DNA from: an uncultured Roseibium sp.
GTDB taxonomy: Bacteria; Pseudomonadota; Alphaproteobacteria; Rhizobiales; Stappiaceae
Reading direction: 5' to 3'
DNA length: 64,000 nt
Assembly: GCF_947494555.1 (NCBI RefSeq)
Contig: NZ_CANLVF010000007.1
Coordinates: 248,001 to 312,000 of the forward strand
This document shows positions 16,694 through 24,746 of the stretch, in pieces. The notes under the pieces were generated by a model. The model was not told the DNA's origin, did no database searches, and saw only the letters and a list, made by a program, of their open reading frames with translations. Each line of letters starts with the position of its first letter. Within the stretch, counting starts at the first letter, position 1. Made by a program: the position numbers and the translations under genes.

Positions 16694-17077
16694 TTATGTG
16701 CGATCCGTTTCGATCGCTGTCAGCACGTCTTGTTCGCTCATTTGAAACCGGTCGGTCTGATCGCGATCAATATGACGCCCGTCGATCCACACATAGTCAT
16801 CGAACGTCTCGCAGTTTTGCACCCAGAACTCGTGATAAAGCCTCGGTGCGTGCCCCCAGGCGCCACGGTGAGCAACGTCGTCCCGCCAGCTCTTGAGATC
16901 TTCGCGTGTCTTGAAGCGGATAATCCCGATCCGGTCACCGTCGTCGGCTTTGTAGAATTTGAGCGAGATGAAGCCGGGCATGGCCGCAACGGCCCTGGCC
17001 ATATCGTCACTCAGACGCTGGTGAAGATCCCAGTCGATGTCGTCCCTGTACGTCACGCCGAAAATGCAGATGACCAT
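16694..17077 (-). CDS. Antibiotic-biosynthesis-monooxygenase-like (dimeric alpha-beta barrel) protein
   Basis: 127-residue protein resembling the ABM/ferredoxin-like barrel group: MVICIFGVTYRDD start, then a middle PGFISLKFYKADDGDRIGIIRF strand pair and a WRDDVAHRGA segment typical of these small proteins. Function of members ranges from oxygenase to unknown, so no reaction is assigned. The start at 17077 is preceded by AGGGAGG; the open frame extends upstream to 17251 without a better site. Monocistronic by appearance. Confidence 0.72.
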   Translation of the reverse strand: MVICIFGVTYRDDIDWDLHQRLSDDMARAVAAMPGFISLKFYKADDGDRIGIIRFKTREDLKSWRDDVAHRGAWGHAPRLYHEFWVQNCETFDDYVWIDGRHIDRDQTDRFQMSEQDVLTAIETDRT

Positions 17078-17282
17078 CTTGCCTCCCTCGCCGCACTCGC
17101 CACCATTGGGTGAAGGCGGCATCTCGCGACATGTGGGATTGTAGTTCGCAACAGAAAACCAACCATCTCTGAGACCGACCGGCAACATCTTGCAAGCGTC
17201 TGCATCAGGCAGATGCGGAATCAACGAGCGAACCGCAAAAAACCCGCCCACCGGTGAAACTTTCCAGCTGTCCGGGAAGACG

Positions 17283-17666
17283 TCAGCAGCCCAGATCTGC
17301 GCCCTCCCGTTTCATTTCAATAGCGCGCTTCAAGAATGCTTCGATCCTGCCGTCTGAAATGTGCCTGGACTTGGATTTGGAAAAACGGATGCAACCCTTA
17401 CCGACGCTCAACCCGTTGAGCAGTGCCCCGTCCGGGTCGATCTTTGCGGCATCGCCAACATAAAGACTTACATAGTGCTTCTGTGCATTGAGGTGACAAA
17501 CGAAGTCGTCACCGAGCGTATAGCCCAGCATCTTGTAGTGGATGCATTCTCTGATCTCAGGGTCGCTGGCCAGGATGAGTTCACGCAGCTCCAGAAGACC
17601 TTGCCGACGCCAGTCGTCATCGAGCTGTCTCAGATAGTCTTGCGGATCGCTTGCTTCGTACTGCAT
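17283..17666 (-). CDS. DUF1801 (YdhG-like) protein
   Basis: 127-residue soluble protein with the DUF1801 pattern: LRELILASDPEIRECIHYKM, then a central CHLNAQKHYVSLYVGD sheet and a C-terminal GKGCIRFSKSKSRHISDG stretch. Related to the frataxin-like YdhG/YjdI group of unknown biochemical role. It stands alone, 200 bp from the ABM-like gene. Family recognition is fairly confident; function is not known. Confidence 0.8.
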   Translation of the reverse strand: MQYEASDPQDYLRQLDDDWRRQGLLELRELILASDPEIRECIHYKMLGYTLGDDFVCHLNAQKHYVSLYVGDAAKIDPDGALLNGLSVGKGCIRFSKSKSRHISDGRIEAFLKRAIEMKREGADLGC

Positions 17667-17821
17667 CGCCTCCTCCTCTTTTCGTACGGGATACTGTCCA
17701 AATGAGCCATTCCAAGGACGTCAAATACAATCGGCCTGCAATTTCTGATAGCTGGCCCGGCAGAACAGTCTCCGTGGTATGTTTTTTCAAGTAACTTAAT
17801 TTTTTGCCAGGAGAGTGCGCG

Positions 17822-18850
17822 ATGACCGGCGCCAGAACTGTGCGAAACAGGATTTCAAGATCGAATCGCAAGAAAAACAAGCCCGCAACGACGCAAAAGA
17901 AGTCCGGCACACCTTACAAGAACCTGATCATTACCTCGGTGATTACCATTCTGATCGGCGCCGTCTTCGGTGATCTGATCGTCAAGAAGAACATTCAGAC
18001 CTACAACGCCGAGCACGCAGCGTTTGTCACCAGCCCGAAAGACGGGGACGAGGCCTTTTCCGCAGCCCGGGCGGTCTATGACACAAGGCTGCGCGAGCGG
18101 CGGCGGCAAACCCAGCGCATCATCAAATATATCGCCGATGACAGCGTGTCCGCCTTTAACGAGTTTTACGACGTCTACGGCACAGCGCTTACCGACTGGA
18201 ACAACAACCATGATGCCATGGCACGTGAAATTCTCGAGGCCACCAGGTGCGAAGCAAGATTTCCGCGCAGCGCCGAAGCCGCTCGCGAAGAGGCCATCGC
18301 TCCTCATTTCGATCTGTTTGTCGGTCTTGCCGGGTTCAAACCGTATCTGGATGCACAGCCCGGCAAAGCGGCAAGAGCCCGCACAAATTTCATGAAGGAA
18401 GCGAGGTTCTGTCCGACCTATTTCCTGACCAAGTCGTCCGGGCATTCCGTACACAGCGTGTTCGCGTCCATGCACAAGCGGATTTATAATTACAGGGAAC
18501 ACGACTACACCGAGTGCCGTCTGCGGCACCGGCGCAATATCCAAGTCTATTATCAGTCCTGTCTGCGCGAGGAAACACCCGCGCTCCAGACCGAATGCAT
18601 GCGCCGGTTTGACCGGAAAATCGAGGCCGGCTCGTTCTGTGAAAAAGGAAACTTCAATATCGACGACTACAAGATCCGGGATGTCGAATTCAACGAACTC
18701 GACTTCTACTGGGGGATCGGCGACCGCTATTTCAAGACATTCCGCAAGGCATTTATCCTGGACTATTGCGAGGCTCAGATCGGCTTTTGGGGAAACGCTC
18801 TCGGCTGGAGCTGCGATGTCATCGTCGATGCCTACCTGAAGAAGGATTAA
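17822..18850 (+). CDS. Membrane-anchored hypothetical protein
   Basis: 342-residue protein not recognised. A very basic N terminus (RNRISRSNRKKNK) is followed by one membrane segment near residues 33-53 (NLIITSVITILIGAVFGDLI), leaving about 290 residues most likely in the periplasm (positive-inside rule). The exported part carries several cysteines in well-spaced positions (for example around CEARF, RFCPTYF, YTECRLRH, SCLREE, TECMRR, SFCEK) suggesting disulfides, and an amphipathic helical stretch after the membrane segment. The start is the ATG at 17822, 8 bp after AGGAGA; an upstream TTG in frame at 17804 lies inside that ribosome site. No operon partner. Confidence 0.7.
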   Translation: MTGARTVRNRISRSNRKKNKPATTQKKSGTPYKNLIITSVITILIGAVFGDLIVKKNIQTYNAEHAAFVTSPKDGDEAFSAARAVYDTRLRERRRQTQRIIKYIADDSVSAFNEFYDVYGTALTDWNNNHDAMAREILEATRCEARFPRSAEAAREEAIAPHFDLFVGLAGFKPYLDAQPGKAARARTNFMKEARFCPTYFLTKSSGHSVHSVFASMHKRIYNYREHDYTECRLRHRRNIQVYYQSCLREETPALQTECMRRFDRKIEAGSFCEKGNFNIDDYKIRDVEFNELDFYWGIGDRYFKTFRKAFILDYCEAQIGFWGNALGWSCDVIVDAYLKKD

Positions 18851-18976
18851 GAACCGAAAGCGGGCCCCGGACAGAGCAGGGCACAATGGATCGCACGTAG
18901 ATCTATTTTGATTTCTAAAGTTGAGCGAAACCGGATATTCAGCTCCACACCGATTTTGAAAGGAACAGTTTTAGAA

Positions 18977-19603
18977 ATGCTGCGCCTGGAACGCACTTAC
19001 GCGGCCATTTTGTTCGATATGGATGGAACCCTCCTGGATTCCCGAGCTGTCGTCGAACGCGTTTTGACGAATTGGGCGGTTGCCAATGATATCGATCCGG
19101 TCGCCTTGCTTGCGGTTTCGCATGGCAGAAGAACGATTGATACACTTCGAGACTTTGCGAAAGCCGGCACCGATTACGAAGCCGAAGCCGCCAGGATCGA
19201 AAAGGCAGAAACTGACGATGTCCAAGGTATCGTCGCAATCCCCGGGGCGGTTGACCTGGTGAACCGGTTGCTACCCGGACGTTGGGCCATCGTGACTTCC
19301 GCCGGCCGTGACCTCGCTGTCCGCCGTTTGACGGCTGCCGGTCTGCCGATTCCCGACGTGCTGGTAACCGCCGAAGATATCGAGCACGGCAAACCGGACC
19401 CTTCAGGTTACCTCCTGGCTGCTGAAAGACTCGGTAAGCCCGCAGAGAACTGCCTGGTTTTTGAAGACGCATCTGCAGGCATTCAGGCGGGCCTGAATGC
19501 CGGAAGTGACGTTGTCGCAATTGGCTTTGCCAGTCCGGATGATGCAAAGCATTCCTGTCCAATAGTTGCGGATTTTCGCGCAATTGAATTCAGATTGAGC
19601 TGA
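18977..19603 (+). CDS. HAD-superfamily phosphatase (phosphoglycolate/sugar phosphatase type)
   Basis: 208-residue HAD hydrolase with all motifs: nucleophile pair FDMDGTLLDS (Asp14, Asp16), motif II WAIVTSAGR, the lysine and acidic pair in GKPDPSGYLLAAERL and CLVFEDASAGIQAG. The cap between motif I and II is the four-helix subclass I type of phosphoglycolate or small sugar phosphatases (YfbT/GPP-like). Substrate not predicted. The start at 18977 gives the usual length; an in-frame TTG at 18908 adds a non-conserved lead. Convergent with the large regulator gene. Confidence 0.9.
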   Translation: MLRLERTYAAILFDMDGTLLDSRAVVERVLTNWAVANDIDPVALLAVSHGRRTIDTLRDFAKAGTDYEAEAARIEKAETDDVQGIVAIPGAVDLVNRLLPGRWAIVTSAGRDLAVRRLTAAGLPIPDVLVTAEDIEHGKPDPSGYLLAAERLGKPAENCLVFEDASAGIQAGLNAGSDVVAIGFASPDDAKHSCPIVADFRAIEFRLS

Positions 19604-19649
19604 CGGTGCGATCCAGCGCACAACATTCACCCGGGTTCGTGCAGCAGCC

Positions 19650-22600
19650 TCAACCGGCCGAATGAAGTGCAGCTTGAATGCGATCCCTCCAAAGGACCGA
19701 TCCTTGTGTCTCGGCGATCGACAAGGCCTTCTCAAGCCAGGTTCGTACATCAGCGGGATCGACACTATTGGAAATTGCGCCGGCTTCAGCCGCTAGGCGA
19801 ATGACTTCCGGATGGCACCAGGGCTCGATGCCCTGGTTGATCTGATCAAAAAGCACCTTCAAAACCTGCTGAGTGCGGTCTGTTTGCGCACACCGGGCGA
19901 GCAAACATGCAAAATGAGCATCGTAAAGCAGCACTGAAAACTGCGCCGATGACGTTTGCAGTTTGCGCCGCGCATTCTGATAGTCATCTGTCAGCGCAGC
20001 TGAGAAGGCCTCGTGCATCTTGGGAGTTGTCAACATAAGCTCCGAATAGGCTTCCCACATCGACAATTTGAACTTGGCGGCAAGTGCCCGTGCAACTTCA
20101 GCCGCATCGACAGCACGCGCGTATTTTTCAAGCATGAGATAGATGTAGGATGCAGACGCAAATGTCGTGATCTGATTTTGCGGGTGTCCGGTTTTCCGGC
20201 TGATCTCCTCAATCTCGTGCAACAGTTCGAGCGCCAAATCGGAATGCCCCCTCATGGCCAGAATGCGTATCCTGATCAGTCTCATGGAAATGAGCTGGTC
20301 CACGTCCGTCGCCCCCCCGATGCTGGGGGCGTTAGGCGTTTTTTCGATCAGCGCCATGGCACGTTCGAAACCCTCATCGGCGGCATCGAAGTGCCCTGCG
20401 AGAAACTCGCCCACAGCAATTGCGCGTTTACCGACGACTTCCTGAATTCCGACCGAGTCATCCCAGGCGTTGAGCGTGAGCATCTCCTTGCCAATGCGTT
20501 CTATTTCATGGTGATTTGCCCGAATGTGATGCACGCAATAGGACTGCCACAAAACCCGAGCGGCAACCGGATTACCCGGCAAGTCAGTCGAGAGCCTGAC
20601 GGCGTCTTCAACGATCGAAGCAGTCCGTGCATGGCCGAAGCCATCCGAATGGGCAAAACAGCGGGCGAGCTCGCTGAGCAGCGCCAAGCGGGTTTCGGAA
20701 TAGGTTTCGCCAAAGTCACCTTGGTCTATCAGGTTGAGGGCCTGTTCCAGGTGCGCTCTGGCTTCACCATGCGCAAACTTTCGCAAGGTGTCGGATGCGG
20801 CCACGCGCAGGTGTCGGACGGCGTCCTGACGCAAGCCGGCACGTGCGGCGTGCCATGCCAGCAGATCGTGTTTTGTCTCGTTCCTTGCTAGCAGGCAGTC
20901 ATAAATCGACCTGTGAATGACTTCCCGTGTCATCGCCGGGATGCTCTCATAGGCAGCATCTCTCAGCAGGGCGTGTCTGAAGCAAAACGCATCCGGCCCA
21001 AACTTGGGAAACGGGAAAATCAGACGTGCATCGAGCATTGCCTCAAGAGCAGCGTCGACAGAACCCGGCAGATCCGTGCACAGGAACTCCAGAAGGTTTC
21101 TCGTAAAGCGCCTGCCAAGGCATGCGGCTCTGAAGGCGTAGTGCCGTGACTCACCGAGCTTGTTGAGCCTTGCCACCAATATGTCCTTCAGACTGTTTGG
21201 GACGGCCTCCGCCCCGGAGCCCGATTGAACGATGCCGTTAACCAGCTCTTCGGCAAAAAGCGGCACGCCATCCGACCGCTCGCAGATCACGTCGACGGCG
21301 TTGGTGGATACACTTTTGCCCTTCGCAAGTTTCCGCACCAGATCGGCGACATGGTTGCGCGAGAGCCGTGACAAGGAAAAAACGGTTGGGTCGAAAGCCT
21401 CGAATGCCTGGTGCTGGAATGCCGGACGCGCTGCAAGCATCAGCATGAGAGAGTGGTGCGACAGTGTTGCGGCGACGTGTTGCAGGAGATCAAGCGTTGT
21501 CGGATCCGCCCATTGGGCATCTTCAAGCAGCACAACGACCGGACAGCCTTCTGACTGGCTCTGCAGATAATTCCCCAATGCTTGCAGAACTGCGTTTCTC
21601 AAGCTGAGCCCATCCAACTGCTTTTCAAGTGGGATGATGCCGGCGCAGTAGCCGATCACATTGCGGTCATCTTCGGAGACGACACCCGAGTTTTCCAGGA
21701 ACCTGTCAAGGATCTGCCAGTTTCTTTCCGGGTTCTGCGTCAGATCCAGATTTGCCGAAAGAATTATGTGTTCACCAATCGGGTAGAGCGGCCTGTCTTT
21801 CGTTTGCCTTGAGCACTGAAGAACAATGGGATGTGCGCTTTCTCTGCGCAACTCTTCCAAAAAGGCTTGCGCCAACCTGGATTTCCCAATTCCGGGTTCC
21901 CCTTTGACGATGACAAGCTGACCTTCGCCATTCGCGGATAGGTGCCACCGGTCAAGCAAAAGCTCGAACTCGCGATGTCTACCGACAAGATCCAAAAATT
22001 CCGGCGTTGCATTTTCAGGTCCGGTCAGATGACGCTGGTAACGGTAGGCGACGGCGCCACTTGAAAGCGGCAAGTCCTCGAATGCGAAACGGTCACCAAG
22101 CAATGATCGCGTGCCTTCAGCCACGACAATGTCACCCGGCGCTGCGTGCCCCATAAGATGAAGCGCATGATTTGGAGGACCACCTACGATCGACCGGTCC
22201 GCCGCCGCGATCAGCACGTCACCGGTTGAAATTCCGATCCGGCATCTTGTGCCGGTCTCACGATCCACTGCCTCACGCAGATCGACGGCTGCTTTCATGG
22301 CGCTTTTGATGGTGTCTTCATGCATTTCGGGCCATCCGAAATAGACAAGAAACGCCGTGCCAGAGCTCTGCTCCCAGCTTCCGCCATGGCGCCTCGCGAC
22401 ACTCTCTATTCTGTGTTTCAGCAAATCCATGCGCTTTGCAATGAATTCCGGTGCCGTGGAAGTCTCGGCGGGTTCGGCAGCCTCTGTGGTAATGCCAAGT
22501 ACCGTTAGCTGCCGGCGCTCATCTGGAAGCTTGGACAGTTGAGATTTGTGCAGGGGTGGCACGTTTTCGTTGGCCGATCCTGCAACGGCCATCTCCTGCT

Positions 22601-23393
22601 CTGACCCGGAAACCGGCCCGACAGCTTCGGCACGTGGCCGATTTTCGATTTCGGCCAGCAGAGCACGGGTTTCGTTCGAGGGCGACACCTGCAGTTCAGA
22701 GCTTAAACGTTCCTCCAGCCGGCGATAGGTATCAACGGCAGAGGCAACTTCGCCGTTGCGCGCAAACAAGGTCATCAACCGTCGAACATGGTCTTCACTG
22801 AATGGATCAAGCTTCACCAGTCTTTGTGCATGACGCGTCAGTGCGACGAAGTCCCCGGAACGGTCGGCGTCCTCGATGGCGGAAGCCGAAAGATCGGAAA
22901 CGATAGTGCGCAGATCCGCCCGTTTTTCAGCCATCCAATCACTGAACTCCGGCGCGGAAATTTCCCAACCAAGTAAGAAGTCACCACGGAAATCGGACAG
23001 GGATCCGATATGCCCGTTTTGCAGGTCGTGCACATCGCACCAGATCTGTTCGCGGTTTAAGCAGATCGACTTCGCAGTTGAGGTCAGCGGCGCCAGTCCA
23101 AAAGGTTCAAACGCCTTGCGAAGCTGGTAAAGCGCTTGCCGCAAGGATCCACGCGCCTGGTCCTCGCCCCGATCACTCCAGAACAGGTTTGCGATACGTG
23201 CCCGGCTGTGTTCAATCTCGTGTTCCGCTGCCAGGAAGGCCAGGATCAATGCGCAGTGGCGCGTCGGAAGCGTCAGCGGCTGATTGTCGATGCGCATATC
23301 GCATCCACCAAGCAGCCTAATCGTCAAGCGTGCTTCTTCGCACGTCCCAGACATCGTCAGCAGTCCTTCGTTTCGCCTCGCACCAGTTCGCAT
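19650..23393 (-). CDS. Large BTAD/SARP-type regulator with cyclase-homology, NTPase and helical-repeat domains
   Basis: 1247 residues. Order seen: an OmpR-like winged helix (about 22-100), a bacterial transcriptional activation domain (about 105-255), a class III nucleotidyl-cyclase homology domain (about 293-455), an AAA_16/STAND-type NTPase with Walker A GEPGIGKS at 498-505 and Walker B VVVLLEDAQWAD near 610, then about 500 residues of TPR-like helices. In the cyclase domain both metal-binding aspartates appear missing: the first position reads TVLGITTEAAEP and the second SSGTAFLVYFGWP where active enzymes have D. So it is probably a sensor/regulator rather than an enzyme. The start at 23393 has GAAGG upstream; an alternative ATG lies at 23351. 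It is transcribed away from the effector island 0.9 kb to its right and may control it. Confidence 0.88.
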   Translation of the reverse strand: MRTGARRNEGLLTMSGTCEEARLTIRLLGGCDMRIDNQPLTLPTRHCALILAFLAAEHEIEHSRARIANLFWSDRGEDQARGSLRQALYQLRKAFEPFGLAPLTSTAKSICLNREQIWCDVHDLQNGHIGSLSDFRGDFLLGWEISAPEFSDWMAEKRADLRTIVSDLSASAIEDADRSGDFVALTRHAQRLVKLDPFSEDHVRRLMTLFARNGEVASAVDTYRRLEERLSSELQVSPSNETRALLAEIENRPRAEAVGPVSGSEQEMAVAGSANENVPPLHKSQLSKLPDERRQLTVLGITTEAAEPAETSTAPEFIAKRMDLLKHRIESVARRHGGSWEQSSGTAFLVYFGWPEMHEDTIKSAMKAAVDLREAVDRETGTRCRIGISTGDVLIAAADRSIVGGPPNHALHLMGHAAPGDIVVAEGTRSLLGDRFAFEDLPLSSGAVAYRYQRHLTGPENATPEFLDLVGRHREFELLLDRWHLSANGEGQLVIVKGEPGIGKSRLAQAFLEELRRESAHPIVLQCSRQTKDRPLYPIGEHIILSANLDLTQNPERNWQILDRFLENSGVVSEDDRNVIGYCAGIIPLEKQLDGLSLRNAVLQALGNYLQSQSEGCPVVVLLEDAQWADPTTLDLLQHVAATLSHHSLMLMLAARPAFQHQAFEAFDPTVFSLSRLSRNHVADLVRKLAKGKSVSTNAVDVICERSDGVPLFAEELVNGIVQSGSGAEAVPNSLKDILVARLNKLGESRHYAFRAACLGRRFTRNLLEFLCTDLPGSVDAALEAMLDARLIFPFPKFGPDAFCFRHALLRDAAYESIPAMTREVIHRSIYDCLLARNETKHDLLAWHAARAGLRQDAVRHLRVAASDTLRKFAHGEARAHLEQALNLIDQGDFGETYSETRLALLSELARCFAHSDGFGHARTASIVEDAVRLSTDLPGNPVAARVLWQSYCVHHIRANHHEIERIGKEMLTLNAWDDSVGIQEVVGKRAIAVGEFLAGHFDAADEGFERAMALIEKTPNAPSIGGATDVDQLISMRLIRIRILAMRGHSDLALELLHEIEEISRKTGHPQNQITTFASASYIYLMLEKYARAVDAAEVARALAAKFKLSMWEAYSELMLTTPKMHEAFSAALTDDYQNARRKLQTSSAQFSVLLYDAHFACLLARCAQTDRTQQVLKVLFDQINQGIEPWCHPEVIRLAAEAGAISNSVDPADVRTWLEKALSIAETQGSVLWRDRIQAALHSAG

Positions 23394-23699
23394 GCTCTTA
23401 CCTTCAGACTTTCGAAAGTAAGTGTTAAGCGCGGAACCGGCCTCCAAATCGAGCCTTTATCATCCCAGTTTGCACGTTTTGACGGATTTTTCACGGCGAA
23501 ATCCGTCGTTGCATGGGTCTGCCGCTATCCAAGTTGACGCGTTTTTGACGCTTCATTTGAGAAGGTCCTTCCCGACGAAACGAGTCTTCACATCGAAAAC
23601 TGAGGCTGATCAGGCAACGACCAACCTGAATCAGTCCCTGGCTTGAATGTGAAAACTCGGACAAGTCAGAAGGTTATTGATTAAAGCGATAGCGGTCCT

Positions 23700-23722
23700 G
23701 GCGGCTTTGCCGCCGCAATTTT
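23700..23722 (+). terminator. Orphan intrinsic terminator
   Basis: GGCGGC-TTT-GCCGCC hairpin followed by GCAA and then a run of eight T on the plus strand. No plus-strand protein gene ends upstream of it, so it may end a small RNA transcribed from the preceding 200 bp or be left over from a lost gene. Confidence 0.55.
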
Positions 23723-23999
23723 TTTTGTGAACGCAAATGCAGTTTCAGATCCTGCCAAGTGCCGGAAGCCACAACGGTTTTGTTTCGCAGAATTCAAAAG
23801 ACATTGGGTCGGCACGGCTGTGAACCATAGTGCAAGCCGTAGTCCTGAGTTGGTGATTTTCGTTTCAGGGCGAGGTTGAAAGACCCCTGAGAAAGAAGTT
23901 CCCGGTCACTTGAGACTGCAACAACTTCGACAGATGAACATACCGTCATTGGGCCTCGCGACCAGACGATAACTGACCGAAGAAGCAAGAATTAGAAAG

Positions 24000-24134
24000 A
24001 TGATTTTTTTGAGCGCTCAAATGAAATTAAAACATCGAGAAATAAAAAGGATAGAGCTGGCACTAGCTCTGATCAGAACTTTTGTTGGCATAACTGTCAT
24101 GACAATCGTTTTTCTGAATTTTATTGGAAAATAG
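24000..24134 (+). CDS. Possible small membrane protein (44 aa)
   Basis: An ATG-to-TAG frame of 44 codons: a basic N-terminal part (MKLKHREIKRIE around residues 8-19) followed by one hydrophobic helix (LALALIRTFVGITVMTIVFL, residues about 20-39) and a short FIGK end. Codon use is AT-rich compared with neighbours. An upstream AGAAAG is a weak ribosome site; a second in-frame ATG at 24021 would give 37 residues. No family is recognised; it may be chance, but the basic-then-hydrophobic layout is protein-like. Confidence 0.35.
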   Translation: MIFLSAQMKLKHREIKRIELALALIRTFVGITVMTIVFLNFIGK

Positions 24135-24325
24135 GAAGTTTCCCGACTGAGACGCTTATGCGTCACCCTGAAATGTCGCACCACAAGTCGGCAGAGGCCG
24201 GGTTTCCGTGCACGGTTTCTTGCGCGAAGCATCGTTCCCGGCAAACGACAAAGCCCGAAGACCGCTGCTGTGTCGTCCCGGCTGATGATGGGTTGTGCGG
24301 GTGTTCATTCGAAAGGAGTTTGGAA

Positions 24326-24742
24326 GTGATCGATTACAAGGTCAATGAATTAAGTTTCCTGTTCCCGCCAGGCTATCAGGACGACAGCGTAAACGTGTTC
24401 ACAGGTCTCGACGGCGACCTCAAGAACACGAGTTTTGTGATCACGCGGGCAAATCTGGAGGACGGCGGCATTGAGGCCTATGCGCTGTCGCAGTTGCGAC
24501 AGTATGAAAAGACCTTCCCGAAATACGAATTTCTGGCTGGCAACAGATACCAGGTCGAGCAGTGTGAAGCCCGGGAAATCGAGTACAGGTGGGAGGCTGA
24601 CCAGGGCAGGCTGCATCAATTACAGCTGTTTCTGGAGATGGACAGCCGGGCGCTCATCTTCACGCTGACGGTTCCCGGTACCCTGAGCAACGAACATCGC
24701 CAGATCTTCAAGTCGGCGATCGGTTCGATCAGGGAAGGTTGA
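24326..24742 (+). CDS. DUF1795/DcrB-like Eag chaperone of a type VI effector
   Basis: 138-residue protein of the DUF1795 group, the family that includes Eag chaperones, which bind the hydrophobic N-terminal helices of PAAR effectors and keep them soluble until loaded on the VgrG spike. It begins with a GTG (residues read MIDYKVNELSFLFPPGYQD), chosen because AAAGGAG lies 7 bp upstream. The pattern of an initial strand with a FLFPPGYQD-type turn, a central ITRANLEDGG and a C-terminal HRQIFKSAIGSI helix fits the family. The stop is 4 bp before the PAAR gene start, exactly the chaperone-effector arrangement known for Eag pairs. Confidence 0.82.
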   Translation: MIDYKVNELSFLFPPGYQDDSVNVFTGLDGDLKNTSFVITRANLEDGGIEAYALSQLRQYEKTFPKYEFLAGNRYQVEQCEAREIEYRWEADQGRLHQLQLFLEMDSRALIFTLTVPGTLSNEHRQIFKSAIGSIREG

Positions 24743-24746
24743 TACT

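Larger units (their letters stand above)
23394..24325. other. Long spacer left of the effector island
   Basis: About 930 bp between the regulator start and the Eag-like gene. It is visibly richer in A and T than its surroundings. It contains an orphan intrinsic terminator (23700-23722), a possible 44-codon membrane ORF (24000-24134) and a 12-bp palindrome TTGAGCGCTCAA (24009-24020). Promoters for the regulator and the island must lie here but no clear hexamer pairs were chosen. The composition shift suggests acquired DNA. Confidence 0.6.

Noticed and set aside
24017-24244. Minus-strand frame of 75 codons in the AT-rich spacer
   Set aside because: No ribosome site or family; antisense to the more protein-like 44-codon frame.
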